A DNA stretch of 58,172 nt. Origin: a virus. The stretch lies in the IMG/VR virus record IMGVR_UViG_3300036766_000221, positions 1-58,172 of that record; one strand, written 5' to 3'. The notes beneath the pieces are model-generated. The model saw nothing but the letters and a program-made list of their open reading frames with translations, ran no database searches and was not told the origin of the DNA. This document shows, piece after piece, positions 40,608 to 49,183 of the stretch; position 1 is the stretch's first letter, and every line of letters begins with the position of its first letter. A program made the translations under genes and the position numbers.

Positions 40608-41873
40608 TTAGGCGTGCTGAGTCAAGTATTTGACTGGATGCGTTGCGGGATCCAGGAGATTCCCGTCGTATCTCGCAAACCCGACAAATGCCACCTGACC
40701 TTGGTCCGCATAGCGCTCAATCAGGCGCAACACAGCCAGTTCGCGAACACGCCGGATCAGGTATTTGTCCAGCAGGCCGAAGGCCACGGTTTTTTTGCTG
40801 GCCGCCAATTGATCCATGTCGTTGTTGATCGAGTATGGATAGCCGTTGATCGTGTCGGGAGCATTGGTCGCCATGCCGGGCACCCAGAGCGGGCGACCGT
40901 ATTTGTCTTTGAGTTGCTTCAGGAACCGCAGTGTCGTGTCGTGGAACATGAACTTAGCACCACGGCGATAAAGGATGTCCACACTGTGCTCTAGGGCAAC
41001 GAGATCGAGGTAGCCGACTTCGACCGTGGGCGCCGGAGTAGTCGCGTTGTCGTCGCCAGTTACAGTCACGCCAGAAGACGCAGCCGCCGTGATGATGCCC
41101 TTTGGTTCCGCAGTGCCCGTGCCAACTGTAAACTTGGTGTTCAGGACGCGGCCCAGACGAATGGAGAACTGCTCTTTTAGGAAGCTTTCGATGTCAAATG
41201 CGCTGTCCTGAAGCAGTTCCATCGAGACCTTCACCATTTTGGTGGAGAACTTGTAGGCGCCAAACACGATGCTGCCCAGCGTTACATCACCAATTGTGAC
41301 CTGCACGTTTTCGCCAACGAGTTCACCAGTGGTCCCGGTATCGTCAGAGATCGGGTAAGGCAGTGGCTGCCCAGTTGCCGTGTTCATGATCTTGGCAACG
41401 TTGAGCATATCGCCGTAATACTTCATGCCTTGCTCAATCTCGTTCACGAATGCTACCGGGACGAAGTACCCGCCGCCGGAGCCCTGAAGGGCGTTGCCGC
41501 CGCCGGTTCCCATGTCGCGGTATTCGGACAGGACTTTGCGCTCTTCATCGGTGATCTCATCCTTGCCGTGGATGAGATAACTACGAAACGCCTTTTGATG
41601 CTTTTGCTTTCTCTCTTCCTGCTGCTCCGCTTCGGTTCCCTTCGCGCCGCCAGGCTGTTCGGTTTCGGGAGGTTTGCGGCTGGCCCGCAATTCCGTATCG
41701 AGCGCGTTTGACTTCTCTTCACGGACGATCTCTTCTTTCAGGGCTTCCTGTTCAACGTCCATGGCGTCGAATTTCGTTTGATTTTCGGCAGACATTCTGC
41801 CTTCTTTGGGGATGAGCGCTTGCATGTCGGCGGCAAGTTTTCCGCGCTGCTCACGCTTTTCTTTTAGCGTCAT
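40608..41873 (-). CDS. HK97-family major capsid protein
   Basis: 421 residues. Residues 1-110 form the helical scaffolding (delta) domain (MTLKEKREQRGKLAADMQALIP, then a charged stretch), removed by the prohead protease. From about 118 follows the mature fold: GNALQGSGGGYFVPVAFVNEIEQGMKYYGDM, LPYPISDDTGTTGELVGEN, KFSTKMVKVSMELLQDSAFDIESFLKEQFSIRLGRVLNTKFTVGTGTAEPKGI and LYRRGAKFMFHDTTLRFLKQLKDKYGRPLW. The family assembles icosahedral heads. It follows the protease, as in the HK97 order. Confidence 0.95.
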   Translation of the reverse strand: MTLKEKREQRGKLAADMQALIPKEGRMSAENQTKFDAMDVEQEALKEEIVREEKSNALDTELRASRKPPETEQPGGAKGTEAEQQEERKQKHQKAFRSYLIHGKDEITDEERKVLSEYRDMGTGGGNALQGSGGGYFVPVAFVNEIEQGMKYYGDMLNVAKIMNTATGQPLPYPISDDTGTTGELVGENVQVTIGDVTLGSIVFGAYKFSTKMVKVSMELLQDSAFDIESFLKEQFSIRLGRVLNTKFTVGTGTAEPKGIITAAASSGVTVTGDDNATTPAPTVEVGYLDLVALEHSVDILYRRGAKFMFHDTTLRFLKQLKDKYGRPLWVPGMATNAPDTINGYPYSINNDMDQLAASKKTVAFGLLDKYLIRRVRELAVLRLIERYADQGQVAFVGFARYDGNLLDPATHPVKYLTQHA

Positions 41874-41984
41874 AGCGATGTCTCCTGTGTGATTTGGGAT
41901 TCACTGCACGCACGCCAGTCAGCCGCCGGTTTGGCGAGGACTGCTACGCATCTGCCAGGAAGGCAGGGCACTACGAAACTGTTT

Positions 41985-43025
41985 TTAGAGAGAAGCGAGA
42001 ATGGCTCGCGCACGCAAACGGCGGCGCTCATCTTGACTTGAGTCCGGTTGAAATTCCGCAAACTGCTCAGCGGTCAACTTATATTTTGCGCTGTTCTCTT
42101 CGGTAACTTCGATATCGTGTTCTTTGCAGAGTGAGACGAGTTTGCTCCAGGATGCGGCCTTGCTCTCTTCGCTCACACCTTTCAGCTGCTTGAACCGCGC
42201 CAAGGCGTTTTGCAAGTGCGCTTTGGTTTTCTCGTCTGTCGAGAATTTCCACGGCAGCTTCCATGAGCGAATATCCGCGAGACCTCCGACGATCAGAAAT
42301 GCCGCCGCCGGCAGGTCTTCATCGTCCGCCCGTTTGGTCACGGCTTTGGGCTGCGCGCTTCGATCATGCCCTTCACAGTTAACGTCCTCACAGTCTTCGT
42401 TGGTGCAATTCTCGCAATCGCCGTCTTGGCACTCGGGGCACTCACACTCGCAGCTTGCATTGCGTAGCTGTTTAGACCGACGCTCAAGATCATCGGGCAT
42501 GCCATGGGGCCAGAGAGAACGCACGGAGCTGGACGTCGCTGTGCTTGCGGGGGATACGACAGGACTGACGTCATACAAATCGGCATCGAGAATCTTGCGG
42601 GTCGCGCTGACAAAGTTGCCCTTGTCGTCAAACTCGTCGGCCCACTCATCTTTGCGAGCAACGAAGCCAAATGAGGACCCATCGACGTCGCCGCGTTCAA
42701 TGGCGTCTACAACAAACTGGGACCGCTCGTTGGCCGCCGGCTGGCAGTCGTAAGCCAGTCCAATATTGTCTTCGCTCACGGAAAGCGTCTTGGGTGTGCG
42801 GCCAAGGATGAAATTGTCGTCGTGATTGAAAAAGCATCGAACGGCCGCGCCTTCAGCTAGTGTGCGCTTGAACGCGCCGGGTGCAACGACTTCCTTGAAC
42901 CAGCCGACATCGTAGACCACGTTGAACACGGAGGCGTAACCTTTGATGTGAGCCGCGGAGCCATCGGTGCCTCGAATCAATCGGACATCTCCCTTGATTT
43001 GGCGCCGCTCCAGTTTGTCTTTCAT
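41985..43025 (-). CDS. Prohead protease (HK97-type, U35) with C-terminal extension
   Basis: 346 residues; the ATG overlaps the portal stop (ATGA). Residues 1-165 have the protease fold: IKGYASVFNVVYDVGWFKEVVAPGAFKRTL, NHDDNFILGRT (His68), GDVDGSSFGF (Ser118). The protease cuts the capsid delta domain. Residues about 190-225 are a Cys/Asp/Glu-rich insert (CECECPEC, CENC, CEDVNC), and from about 240 a second helical domain follows (PAAAFLIVGGLADIRSWKLPWKF, then NALARFKQLKGVSEE). Typical proteases end near 200, so the extension, perhaps a metal site and an interaction domain, is unusual. Confidence 0.85.
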   Translation of the reverse strand: MKDKLERRQIKGDVRLIRGTDGSAAHIKGYASVFNVVYDVGWFKEVVAPGAFKRTLAEGAAVRCFFNHDDNFILGRTPKTLSVSEDNIGLAYDCQPAANERSQFVVDAIERGDVDGSSFGFVARKDEWADEFDDKGNFVSATRKILDADLYDVSPVVSPASTATSSSVRSLWPHGMPDDLERRSKQLRNASCECECPECQDGDCENCTNEDCEDVNCEGHDRSAQPKAVTKRADDEDLPAAAFLIVGGLADIRSWKLPWKFSTDEKTKAHLQNALARFKQLKGVSEESKAASWSKLVSLCKEHDIEVTEENSAKYKLTAEQFAEFQPDSSQDERRRLRARAILASL

Positions 43026-44958
43026 TGGATTGCCTCCTGGCTCGGCTTTGCCGTGCCGTTCTGACGCGCGGCCGCTCGGACCGCGTTGATTGCCATCCTG
43101 AATTCGTTATCGAGCACATCATCGCTGACCTTTGCGCCGGCGAGACGCTTGTGCATCCCGGAAATGTAGACGCCGATGCGGTCCTGAACCTCAGGCGGAG
43201 CCATAGCCTCTTCGGTCGATGCAAAAGCGGCATCCGCAATCGTCATAAGAATCGGCGCGAAAGCCCGGTGAAAGTCCCTTGCATCCGGCTTATTCAGTGC
43301 CTGAAGCCGATTAAAGGCATCGGTAAAGAGCCTTGAATAGCGCTGGGCTGCCTTGTCATCCGCTGCGGGAGAGTTGGGCTCAGCCGTCTGCCCGTCTCCC
43401 GGCTTAGCTGCAAGCGGATGCGCGGCGTCTTGCATGTTGACCGGCATCCAATAAGTTTCCCCAGCCGGACCTTTGATAGGATTCCAATCTAGGAAAAATT
43501 CCCGGATGTCATCCGAATTAGCTATGCCCCACTGTTTCAGAAGGGCAATCAACTTGCCTCGCGATTCCGCATCTGGCGTCAGCAGATCCTGGTAATAGAA
43601 ACCTGGAAAATACTTCCCAGCAGTCCGACCGGTCTTGGGGAATAGCTTGCGCTTTAGTTCCGGCTCCCAGGCTTTGATCCATGGACGCAGGGTATATTGA
43701 ACGAACTCAATCGCTTCCTGCTCCGCAGTCGCCCGATTCGACTTCCCGCCTTCGCCGAGCATACGCTCCGGGACATGAAAAATAGCGCCAATTTCCTGGC
43801 GCTGATGAACGCGCGTTTCCAAAAATTGCGCCTCGTTTGGCTTTACATCAGACTGATGCCAAGTCATCCCGGTTTCGAGCACCATCGGCGTCAGCATGTT
43901 TTCGCCACCTTGGGACTCACGAAGGGACTGTTTGAATGCCTGAATGGCTTCGGGCTTCATCGTGTTCGGTAATTCAACAACGCCGGTAGGCCGAATGCCA
44001 TTGGCGAAGAACTTGCCGGCAAACTTTTCAGTGGCGAGCGACAGACCCATGACCTGGCGCGACAGTTCAACGACGGATTTCGCCAGACGGCCATCGAGTG
44101 AAAGCCCCAGAACATGGAGCATGTTGTCGGCTGATATCAGCCGCTCGGGAGAAGTCCCAGCGCCTCCAAGCCCGGCGCCATCGGTTGTCGTATAAACCAG
44201 TGCTCCCCGTTCCAGCTTTTCATCCCCAACGGTTTGTGCCTCGGTCAAGCGTCGCGGACGTGTGGCATTCGGATCCCTCGGCCAAAGTCCCTTAATGCGA
44301 TTCGCTTGGTCTCTTTCGATTTCTGCATAAGCATTGCCCCACAGGAGCGCGTGGCATTGCAGCGTCTTCATGAACGTGAACCCGGTCATTTCCTTGTTGG
44401 GTTCGTCGTGGAGAATCCAATGAAGATCCTGATCAAAGGCGAGACGCTTGCCGCGCGGCTCCAGTTGCTCGTAGACGTTAAGGTCGAGAGACCCTATGCC
44501 GCCAGAGATCAGATCCACGCAGGTGTAGACCGTTGAAACTTGGAGCGCGGTGAGTTCGGAAACGCGGATACCGGCATCCGTCCGGCCACCGTTGAATCAC
44601 ATTGTTGCGCGGCGCCCGCATCCGACGACGCTCTGCATGTTCCCATGCAGATCAGACTATATCTTCAGTTCGTACACGAACCGCCGCGCGCTTCGGAGTC
44701 GCTGACTCCTACTCCCTCTCGGGATAGTCGTTACACCTTCCCCGGATTTTATCGGGGCTTGGCTCGGTATTGGCCGGTCTGGCGTTCCACCGAGTTCACG
44801 CGGTTACGACACATTCAACTGTTTTGGTTTATGTCGAGTAACCATTCTGCTGGGACATGATATTTATCGAATGGTCACTGCTGTCCCTCCCAGAATTGTT
44901 AGGACAGTGGAGTTGCAGGATTTTCCAAACTACTGCGGAACTGCTTTAAGAAGCCCGT
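43022..44958 (-). CDS. HK97-type portal protein, gene split by a group I intron
   Basis: The gene is read as join(44901-44958, 43022-44589), about 541 residues. Exon 1 (19 codons plus one base) encodes GFLKQFRSSLENPATPLS after an ACG at 44958; exon 2 continues GRTDAGIRVSELTALQVSTVYTCVDLISGG. An in-frame TGA just upstream of exon 2 and a TAA just after exon 1 show that removal of the intron is needed. AGGGAGG lies six bases upstream of the ACG and no ATG, GTG or TTG is suitably placed, so ACG is the likely start. Other portal motifs: FMKTLQCHALLWGNAYAEIERD, KFFANGIRPTGVVELP, FHVPERMLGEG, EFVQYTLRPWIKAWEPELKRKLF. It forms the 12-fold DNA gate of the head. The exact 3' splice site is uncertain by a few bases. 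Confidence 0.85.
44590..44900 (-). ncRNA. Group I self-splicing intron (type IA-like) in the portal gene
   Basis: About 311 bases without an ORF. P1: exon end CUGUCCU pairs with intron GGGACAG, with U-G at the splice site. P2: GUGACCAUUC with GAAUGGUUAC. P3: CCGCG with CGCGG. P4: CUCGGU with ACCGAG. P6: CCCCG with CGGGG. P7: GACUA with UAGUC, in the R and S elements (UAACGACUAUCCC and AAGAUAUAGUC). P7.1 and P7.2 hairpins (UCCC-GAGA-GGGA; GGAGUC-AGC-GACUCC), as in IA introns. P8: GUUCG-UGUA-CGAAC. P9: CUGCAUG-GGAA-CAUGCAG. The 3' end is drawn at the G of 44590, which gives a continuous reading frame; 44590-44597 is the uncertainty range. Confidence 0.93.
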
Positions 44959-45428
44959 ATTGTCCTCCCTTCTCCGCTCGCTTTCTTCAAGCGCATCGAA
45001 CGGTTCTTGCTCATTTTGCGCAGCGATTCTTCTGAATGCCGTTTACCTGCATGGCCTCGCGTGCCCGGCTTACCAAACATTGGATTACCAGCCCCACTAA
45101 ACTGCACGCGCAGCTTCTCGCGTCTCGCTTCCGAGATGCCGAACCCGCCCGGCTCCATGTTGTACCCGTGGAGATAATCACAGGACCGATGCACGGCAAT
45201 CAGCGCCGTCTCCTTAGCATTCAGTTCGACATCTGTTTCAGCGGCTTCGATCTGCTCAATCGTGAATGCGTCGGGTCCGTGCTTGCGGATTGCCTGATGA
45301 ATCCGCCACTCGCTGCCGTGGCGCGCAGAATAAACATGGTCGCTCCATCTCCCCTTCAGGCCATTCTTGGTCTGCCCGACATACACCTTGCCGTTCAGCG
45401 TGTTGCGGATCAGATAGATGATGCCCAT
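44946..45428 (-). CDS. Freestanding GIY-YIG homing endonuclease
   Basis: 160 residues. The catalytic module MGIIYLIRNTLNGKVYVGQTKNGLKGRWSDHVYSARHGS has GIIY and YVG motifs, then a catalytic ETALI Glu near residue 73. The C-terminus carries a NUMOD3-type GAGNPMFGKPG and a basic SEESLRKMSKNRS helix for DNA contact. It begins 11 bases after a small membrane gene and its last codons overlap the ribosome-binding site and start of the portal exon 1. It is therefore outside the intron, just upstream of it. It probably cuts intronless portal genes and helps spread itself and the neighbouring intron. Confidence 0.9.
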   Translation of the reverse strand: MGIIYLIRNTLNGKVYVGQTKNGLKGRWSDHVYSARHGSEWRIHQAIRKHGPDAFTIEQIEAAETDVELNAKETALIAVHRSCDYLHGYNMEPGGFGISEARREKLRVQFSGAGNPMFGKPGTRGHAGKRHSEESLRKMSKNRSMRLKKASGEGRTIRAS

Positions 45429-45438
45429 GTCTCTAGTT

Positions 45439-45597
45439 TTATTTCGCCGTCACGTACGCATACGCGAACAGCATCGCGCCCGTCAGCAGAATCGCCGCCG
45501 TCAGCGACATGCGAGACGTGCCGTAAACGATGAGTGCCAGGCCGATGGCTCCGACCGCATCTGAGGCCACCAGCGTGGAGCGTGGGAGCTTTTTCAC
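45439..45597 (-). CDS. 52-residue two-helix membrane protein
   Basis: GTG at 45597 overlaps the large terminase stop (GTGA). VKKLPRSTLVASDAVGAIGLALIVYG, then LTAAILLTGAMLFAYAYVTAK: two hydrophobic segments. Small membrane genes between terminase and portal occur in other HK97-like phages; function unknown. Confidence 0.6.
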   Translation of the reverse strand: MKKLPRSTLVASDAVGAIGLALIVYGTSRMSLTAAILLTGAMLFAYAYVTAK

Positions 45598-47198
45598 AGC
45601 ACCACCGGCCCGTGATCGAAGATGCTGGGCGTCCAAGTAGGCGGCGCCACAATTGCCCGGGACATAGCCATAATCAGCGCCACAATTCCGTCAATCCTCT
45701 TCCCGGACTTATTACGGTCTGGCTTGACCGGTCTGACATTGCCGTTCTCGTCCTGGCGGATTGACACACAGTCCGCCATCCAGCGCAATACGGGATTCCC
45801 GCCATGGCTGATTCGATGGCTCACTATGGCTGAAAGCAGTTCCTTGGTGGGCTCAGATAGGGTCCGGTAGCCCTGTCGTATCTCCACCATTTCAAAACCA
45901 TCTTCCTGAAGCTCCTGCGCGAGATGCGCAGCGTTCCATGGGTCAAATCCTACTTGTCCAATTCGCAACCCGCCCACGTCGCGTAGTTCGATCAGCCGTC
46001 GGCGAACGGAAGCGTAGTCTACTACGTTACCCTCGGTGAGCGTCAGCAAGCCTCGGTCCGCCCAGGCTCGATACTTCGTAAATTCCTGGTTTGGACGATC
46101 CCGCAGATTATCCGCAGGCAACCAGAACCATGGCCTAACGTGAAAACTTCCATTATCGTCGCGCGCCACTAGCACCAGCGCCGTAATATCCAGTTTCGTG
46201 GAAAGATCGATCGCCGCATACCAGGACAAATTCTTGACGTCGCGAATATCGACTACCTTGGCGCCGGCGTCCCAGTCCGTCATATCGATGGCCCTGGTTT
46301 CCTGGTTGACCCACTGATTGAGCCTCAGCCGGCGGAACGTGTTCTGCTGTTCTGGGCGTCTTCGCGCGTCGTCGAATTCCTTGCGGATGTCCTCGATCCG
46401 CATCAAACCGTTCTGCAGAAACGGATTGACGGCTGTCCAGACTTCCTCGCTCGTCCAATCGTCTTTCTCTTCGGCCGCGTACATCACCACGTAAAGATGG
46501 TCCGGGCAGGGAATGACGCCCCTCAAGATTTGATCCGCCTCGTCGTGGAGCATCTCCGCAACGGGAGCCTCTCCAGGAATTCCGGCCGTCGTGATGGCAA
46601 ACGTCAAGGGCTGCGACCTGGCCGCGCCAGCGCCGAACGTCAGCACATCCCAGAGGTCCATGTTTTTCTGCGCGTGGACCTCGTCGAAAATGACGCCGTG
46701 GGAGTTGAAACCATGCTTCCCAGCGACCTTGGAAGTCAGGGCACGGTAATAGCTCTCTGACCCCGGAACGACGATCCGCTTGGTGGAGTCCCATATTTTC
46801 GAACGCTTCAGCAGTTTTGGATTGTGCCGCACCATCGAAGCGGCGACCCCAAACACAATGCCGGCCTGGGTGATGTCCGCCGCAGCGCCGTAGATTTCCG
46901 CGCCCGCTTCTGAATCCGCGAATAGGAGCTTGAGAGCAATCCCGGCAGCCTCTTCGGATTTTCCATTTTTTTTAGGAATTTCCTTAAATACCTGTCGAAT
47001 GAGTCGGTTACCGTTCTCGTCCATCCGCCCAAATATTTCCCGGATGTCCAGCTCTTGGTCTTTTGTCGGGTTGAATGGCGCTCCGGCATATCGACCCTTC
47101 GTATGGCGCAGCTCATCTCGAAAGAAGGCGATGGCACGATCCGCGGCGCGCTCGTCAAATCGGCAACCGGCTGGACGTTCAAGTCTGACCTGTCGCAC
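45594..47198 (-). CDS. Terminase large subunit
   Basis: 534 residues from GTG 47198. ATPase: FKEIPKKNGKS (Walker A region, residues 71-81), HGVIFDEVHAQ (Walker B, 167-177), FAITTAGIPGEAP (coupling). Nuclease: YAAIDLSTKLDITALV, GQVGFDPWNA and RIDGIVALIMAMSRA supply the acidic residues. The type (Terminase_1, HK97/P27 group) usually cuts at cos sites giving 3' overhangs; this is an expectation, not seen. It packages DNA through the portal. It follows the small terminase by a few bases. Confidence 0.93.
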   Translation of the reverse strand: MRQVRLERPAGCRFDERAADRAIAFFRDELRHTKGRYAGAPFNPTKDQELDIREIFGRMDENGNRLIRQVFKEIPKKNGKSEEAAGIALKLLFADSEAGAEIYGAAADITQAGIVFGVAASMVRHNPKLLKRSKIWDSTKRIVVPGSESYYRALTSKVAGKHGFNSHGVIFDEVHAQKNMDLWDVLTFGAGAARSQPLTFAITTAGIPGEAPVAEMLHDEADQILRGVIPCPDHLYVVMYAAEEKDDWTSEEVWTAVNPFLQNGLMRIEDIRKEFDDARRRPEQQNTFRRLRLNQWVNQETRAIDMTDWDAGAKVVDIRDVKNLSWYAAIDLSTKLDITALVLVARDDNGSFHVRPWFWLPADNLRDRPNQEFTKYRAWADRGLLTLTEGNVVDYASVRRRLIELRDVGGLRIGQVGFDPWNAAHLAQELQEDGFEMVEIRQGYRTLSEPTKELLSAIVSHRISHGGNPVLRWMADCVSIRQDENGNVRPVKPDRNKSGKRIDGIVALIMAMSRAIVAPPTWTPSIFDHGPVVL

Positions 47199-47201
47199 AC
47201 G

Positions 47202-47681
47202 TTAATTCGGCCTCGCTGTCGGGCTGAGCGGGTACCAGTTTCCATCAAGGGTATCGGTTGGGGCATCGGAGGCTTTTGGCTTGCCACCAGCAAACAGCCT
47301 AGCTCTGTCGGCCTGCGTCATGCCAAACTTGGCAGCAATCTGGCCGAACATCGCCGCGTTATCCAACCACACCCGATCAGCCGGGTTGCGCTGCCCTTTT
47401 CGGACCGTCCCCTCGCGCTTCAGTCGTCCCAAAGCGCGCATCGCTATGCCCCAACTGGCACTCATAACCACGATCATGGGCTCATCAAGCACCGATGCTG
47501 ACCCGAGCAACCTGAGCCGAGGCACAAAGTCTCGATAAAACTCTGCGGCTTCCTTGGTCAGATACGCCGGCGTGGACCCGAGTTCTATCTTTGGAAGCTC
47601 TGGCTCATCCGGAATCGGGCGACGACCAGGATTTCCCTCAAGAATCCGCTGCGCGGTCGGTTTTCTAGGTCTGCCCGCCAT
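47202..47681 (-). CDS. Terminase small subunit, P27 family
   Basis: 159 residues opening MAGRPRKPTAQRILEGNPGRRPIPDEPELPKI, the diagnostic P27 start. The helical centre (EAAEFYRDFVPRLRLLGSASVLDEPMIVVMSASWGIAMRALGRL) and LDNAAMFGQIAAKFGMTQADRARLF complete the family. It recognises the cos region and loads the large subunit. It lies between the HNH gene and the large terminase, the usual order. Confidence 0.93.
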   Translation of the reverse strand: MAGRPRKPTAQRILEGNPGRRPIPDEPELPKIELGSTPAYLTKEAAEFYRDFVPRLRLLGSASVLDEPMIVVMSASWGIAMRALGRLKREGTVRKGQRNPADRVWLDNAAMFGQIAAKFGMTQADRARLFAGGKPKASDAPTDTLDGNWYPLSPTARPN

Positions 47682-47746
47682 AAGATTTACTAATAAGTCC
47701 CGATTTTGCGAACCCTACCATTTTGCGCCCTCGCGCGGAGCATTGG

Positions 47747-48139
47747 TTAACGGGCAAGGGAGTTGAACGGCTGAGCACCGCGAGACCCATATCCCCATGT
47801 CCGCCAGAACGCGGCTATTTCAGCGCGAGTTTTCTTTGAATGGCACGACTTGCAGAGCCCTTGCAGGTTGTCGAGTGACCACGCATCACCACCAGACCTA
47901 ATGGGCTTGACGTGGTCCACATCGGTACTGGCTTCTCTACCACACGCACGGCACAGCACGTCACGCCCGAGTACAATCGATCGCAGCCTAAGCCAGCGTG
48001 TGCTGCTGGTCTGCATCTTAAGTGGGTCATCACGTCTTGCCTGGTCATACTCTGCTCCATGCCTGTTGCTGTGGGTGGCGCAGTTGGAAAGGTTGGGGCA
48101 GCCATAGGTATGACAGGGAGACAGGGGACGAACGGGCAT
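47747..48139 (-). CDS. HNH endonuclease next to terminase
   Basis: 130 residues. The core is LGRDVLCRACGREASTDVDHVKPIRSGGDAWSLDNLQGLCKSCHSKKT, with C-x2-C pairs framing D-H, N and H residues (HNH). A helical N-terminus carries four more cysteines (CHTYGCPNLSNC). HNH genes in this position assist the terminase in cutting cos in HK97-type phages. The ATG is just after the stop of the exported gene. Confidence 0.9.
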   Translation of the reverse strand: MPVRPLSPCHTYGCPNLSNCATHSNRHGAEYDQARRDDPLKMQTSSTRWLRLRSIVLGRDVLCRACGREASTDVDHVKPIRSGGDAWSLDNLQGLCKSCHSKKTRAEIAAFWRTWGYGSRGAQPFNSLAR

Positions 48140-48140
48140 A

Positions 48141-48650
48141 TTACGGGTTCACCGTCTCGTTCCAAATCAACGTGATGCCATTGGTACCGGTCGCATTGTC
48201 CGTGCGCAGCGTGAAGCTCTGACGAACCGCTGCGTTCTTGGTCAGATGCGTCTGGCTCAGATCGAGGCCGAACACGACGCCAGCTTGGACTGTGTATGGA
48301 TGCGCTATCACGCCAGAAGAGGCGATGTTCGAGGCAGTGTAGGCCACTGCGGATGCAGAATCTGATTGACTTCGCAGCTTCGCAGGAGCAGTAACCGTCG
48401 TGGTCGCGGCGCTGGAATTCAATTCCTGCGTAACGTAACAACCCGCCGAACATGAGATTGCAGCGCCAACCAGATTGATATATTTCTCCGTGTTTGCCGG
48501 AGACGAGATTGTCACAATCGCCACAGCAGAGGTTACATTCTGGCTGACAATAAATGCAGGAGGCGTTTCGCGCGGCAACGTCTCCTGCCCAAGACAGAAG
48601 GCCAGGAAAGAGAACAGCAGGAAAACCAGTTTCAGCCTTGAGATTTTCAT
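48141..48650 (-). CDS. Exported hypothetical protein
   Basis: 169 residues from ATG 48650. Signal peptide MKISRLKLVFLLFSFLAFCLGQ, then a beta-rich Ser/Thr/Ala domain: PPAFIVSQNVTSAVAIVTISSPANTEKYINLVGAAISCSAGCYVTQELN, later FTLRTDNATGTNGITLIWNETVNP. The two cysteines C-x3-C may form a disulphide. It lies upstream of the HNH and terminase genes, an unusual place for a secreted protein. Function unknown. Confidence 0.65.
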   Translation of the reverse strand: MKISRLKLVFLLFSFLAFCLGQETLPRETPPAFIVSQNVTSAVAIVTISSPANTEKYINLVGAAISCSAGCYVTQELNSSAATTTVTAPAKLRSQSDSASAVAYTASNIASSGVIAHPYTVQAGVVFGLDLSQTHLTKNAAVRQSFTLRTDNATGTNGITLIWNETVNP

Positions 48651-48663
48651 TTCCAATTCACCT

Positions 48664-48771
48664 TCATCCCCTGTCGTAATACCAGCTTGCCACGATCAGC
48701 CACGCTACCAGCGCTACTCCTAAGAGCCACGCAACACTCTGTCCAAAGTATTCAGTCATTTCGGTTTTCAT
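48664..48771 (-). CDS. 35-residue membrane protein
   Basis: ATG at 48769-48771 overlaps the previous stop (ATGA). MKTEMTEYFGQSVAWLLGVALVAWLIVASWYYDRG: one transmembrane helix followed by YYDRG. Too short for a family. Confidence 0.55.
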   Translation of the reverse strand: MKTEMTEYFGQSVAWLLGVALVAWLIVASWYYDRG

Positions 48772-48959
48772 GCAGTAGCTTTTTGCCAGCGCCGGATTTC
48801 CAATTTCGTTGGTTCAGCGAAGTGTATGAGCGCGATAAGCGGGAAACGCCCCTGGATTATCGGTCGGTTCTCAGATGCCATTTCTTCCGGACCCGGCCGA
48901 TAGTCAGAGCGCTCGCCCGCTTCATGTTTTCCGCCCGCGCGGGTTTCAAGCGAGGTCAT
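48768..48959 (-). CDS. Hypothetical protein, 63 residues
   Basis: MTSLETRAGGKHEAGERSDYRPGPEEMASENRPII, then a hydrophobic FPLIALIHFAEPTKLEIRRWQK. Basic C-terminus. Supported by coupling to the next gene. Function unknown. Confidence 0.5.
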   Translation of the reverse strand: MTSLETRAGGKHEAGERSDYRPGPEEMASENRPIIQGRFPLIALIHFAEPTKLEIRRWQKATA

Positions 48960-48973
48960 GGACTACCCTGAAA

Positions 48974-49180
48974 TCAGGCGCCCGGTCCGAAACCATGCGG
49001 TCTCACCCGATGACTCGCGTGCGGCGAGGCAGAGCATGGGACCATCGAAGATTCGTGTTCCATCGGATCCCAGAAGAAGAAGTTTCCGGCACCACGGGGC
49101 TCAAGCATCGGAGGAGCAGGTGTCCTTCGTAAGCTCGAGCGGACCACATAGTGATGGGCGTTGGGATTGCGTCGTGCCAT
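48974..49180 (-). CDS. Hypothetical protein, 68 residues
   Basis: MARRNPNAHHYVVRSSLRRTPAPPMLEPRGAGNFFFWDPMEHESSMV. Its ATG is four bases after the previous stop. Basic, Pro-rich; no fold recognised, and a competing frame (49003-49191) exists, so confidence is low. Confidence 0.4.
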   Translation of the reverse strand: MARRNPNAHHYVVRSSLRRTPAPPMLEPRGAGNFFFWDPMEHESSMVPCSASPHASHRVRPHGFGPGA

Positions 49181-49183
49181 TGC

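Noticed and set aside
44540-44860. Plus-strand frame of 106 codons
   Set aside because: Antisense to the intron and exon 2; shadow frame.
44946-45428. GIY-YIG gene as the ORF inside the intron
   Set aside because: Exon 1 of the portal lies downstream of this gene, so the gene is outside the intron boundaries defined by P1.
45434-45597. Small membrane gene as portal exon 1
   Set aside because: Its product is a two-helix membrane protein with its own stop, and a proper portal N-terminus is found at 44901-44958.
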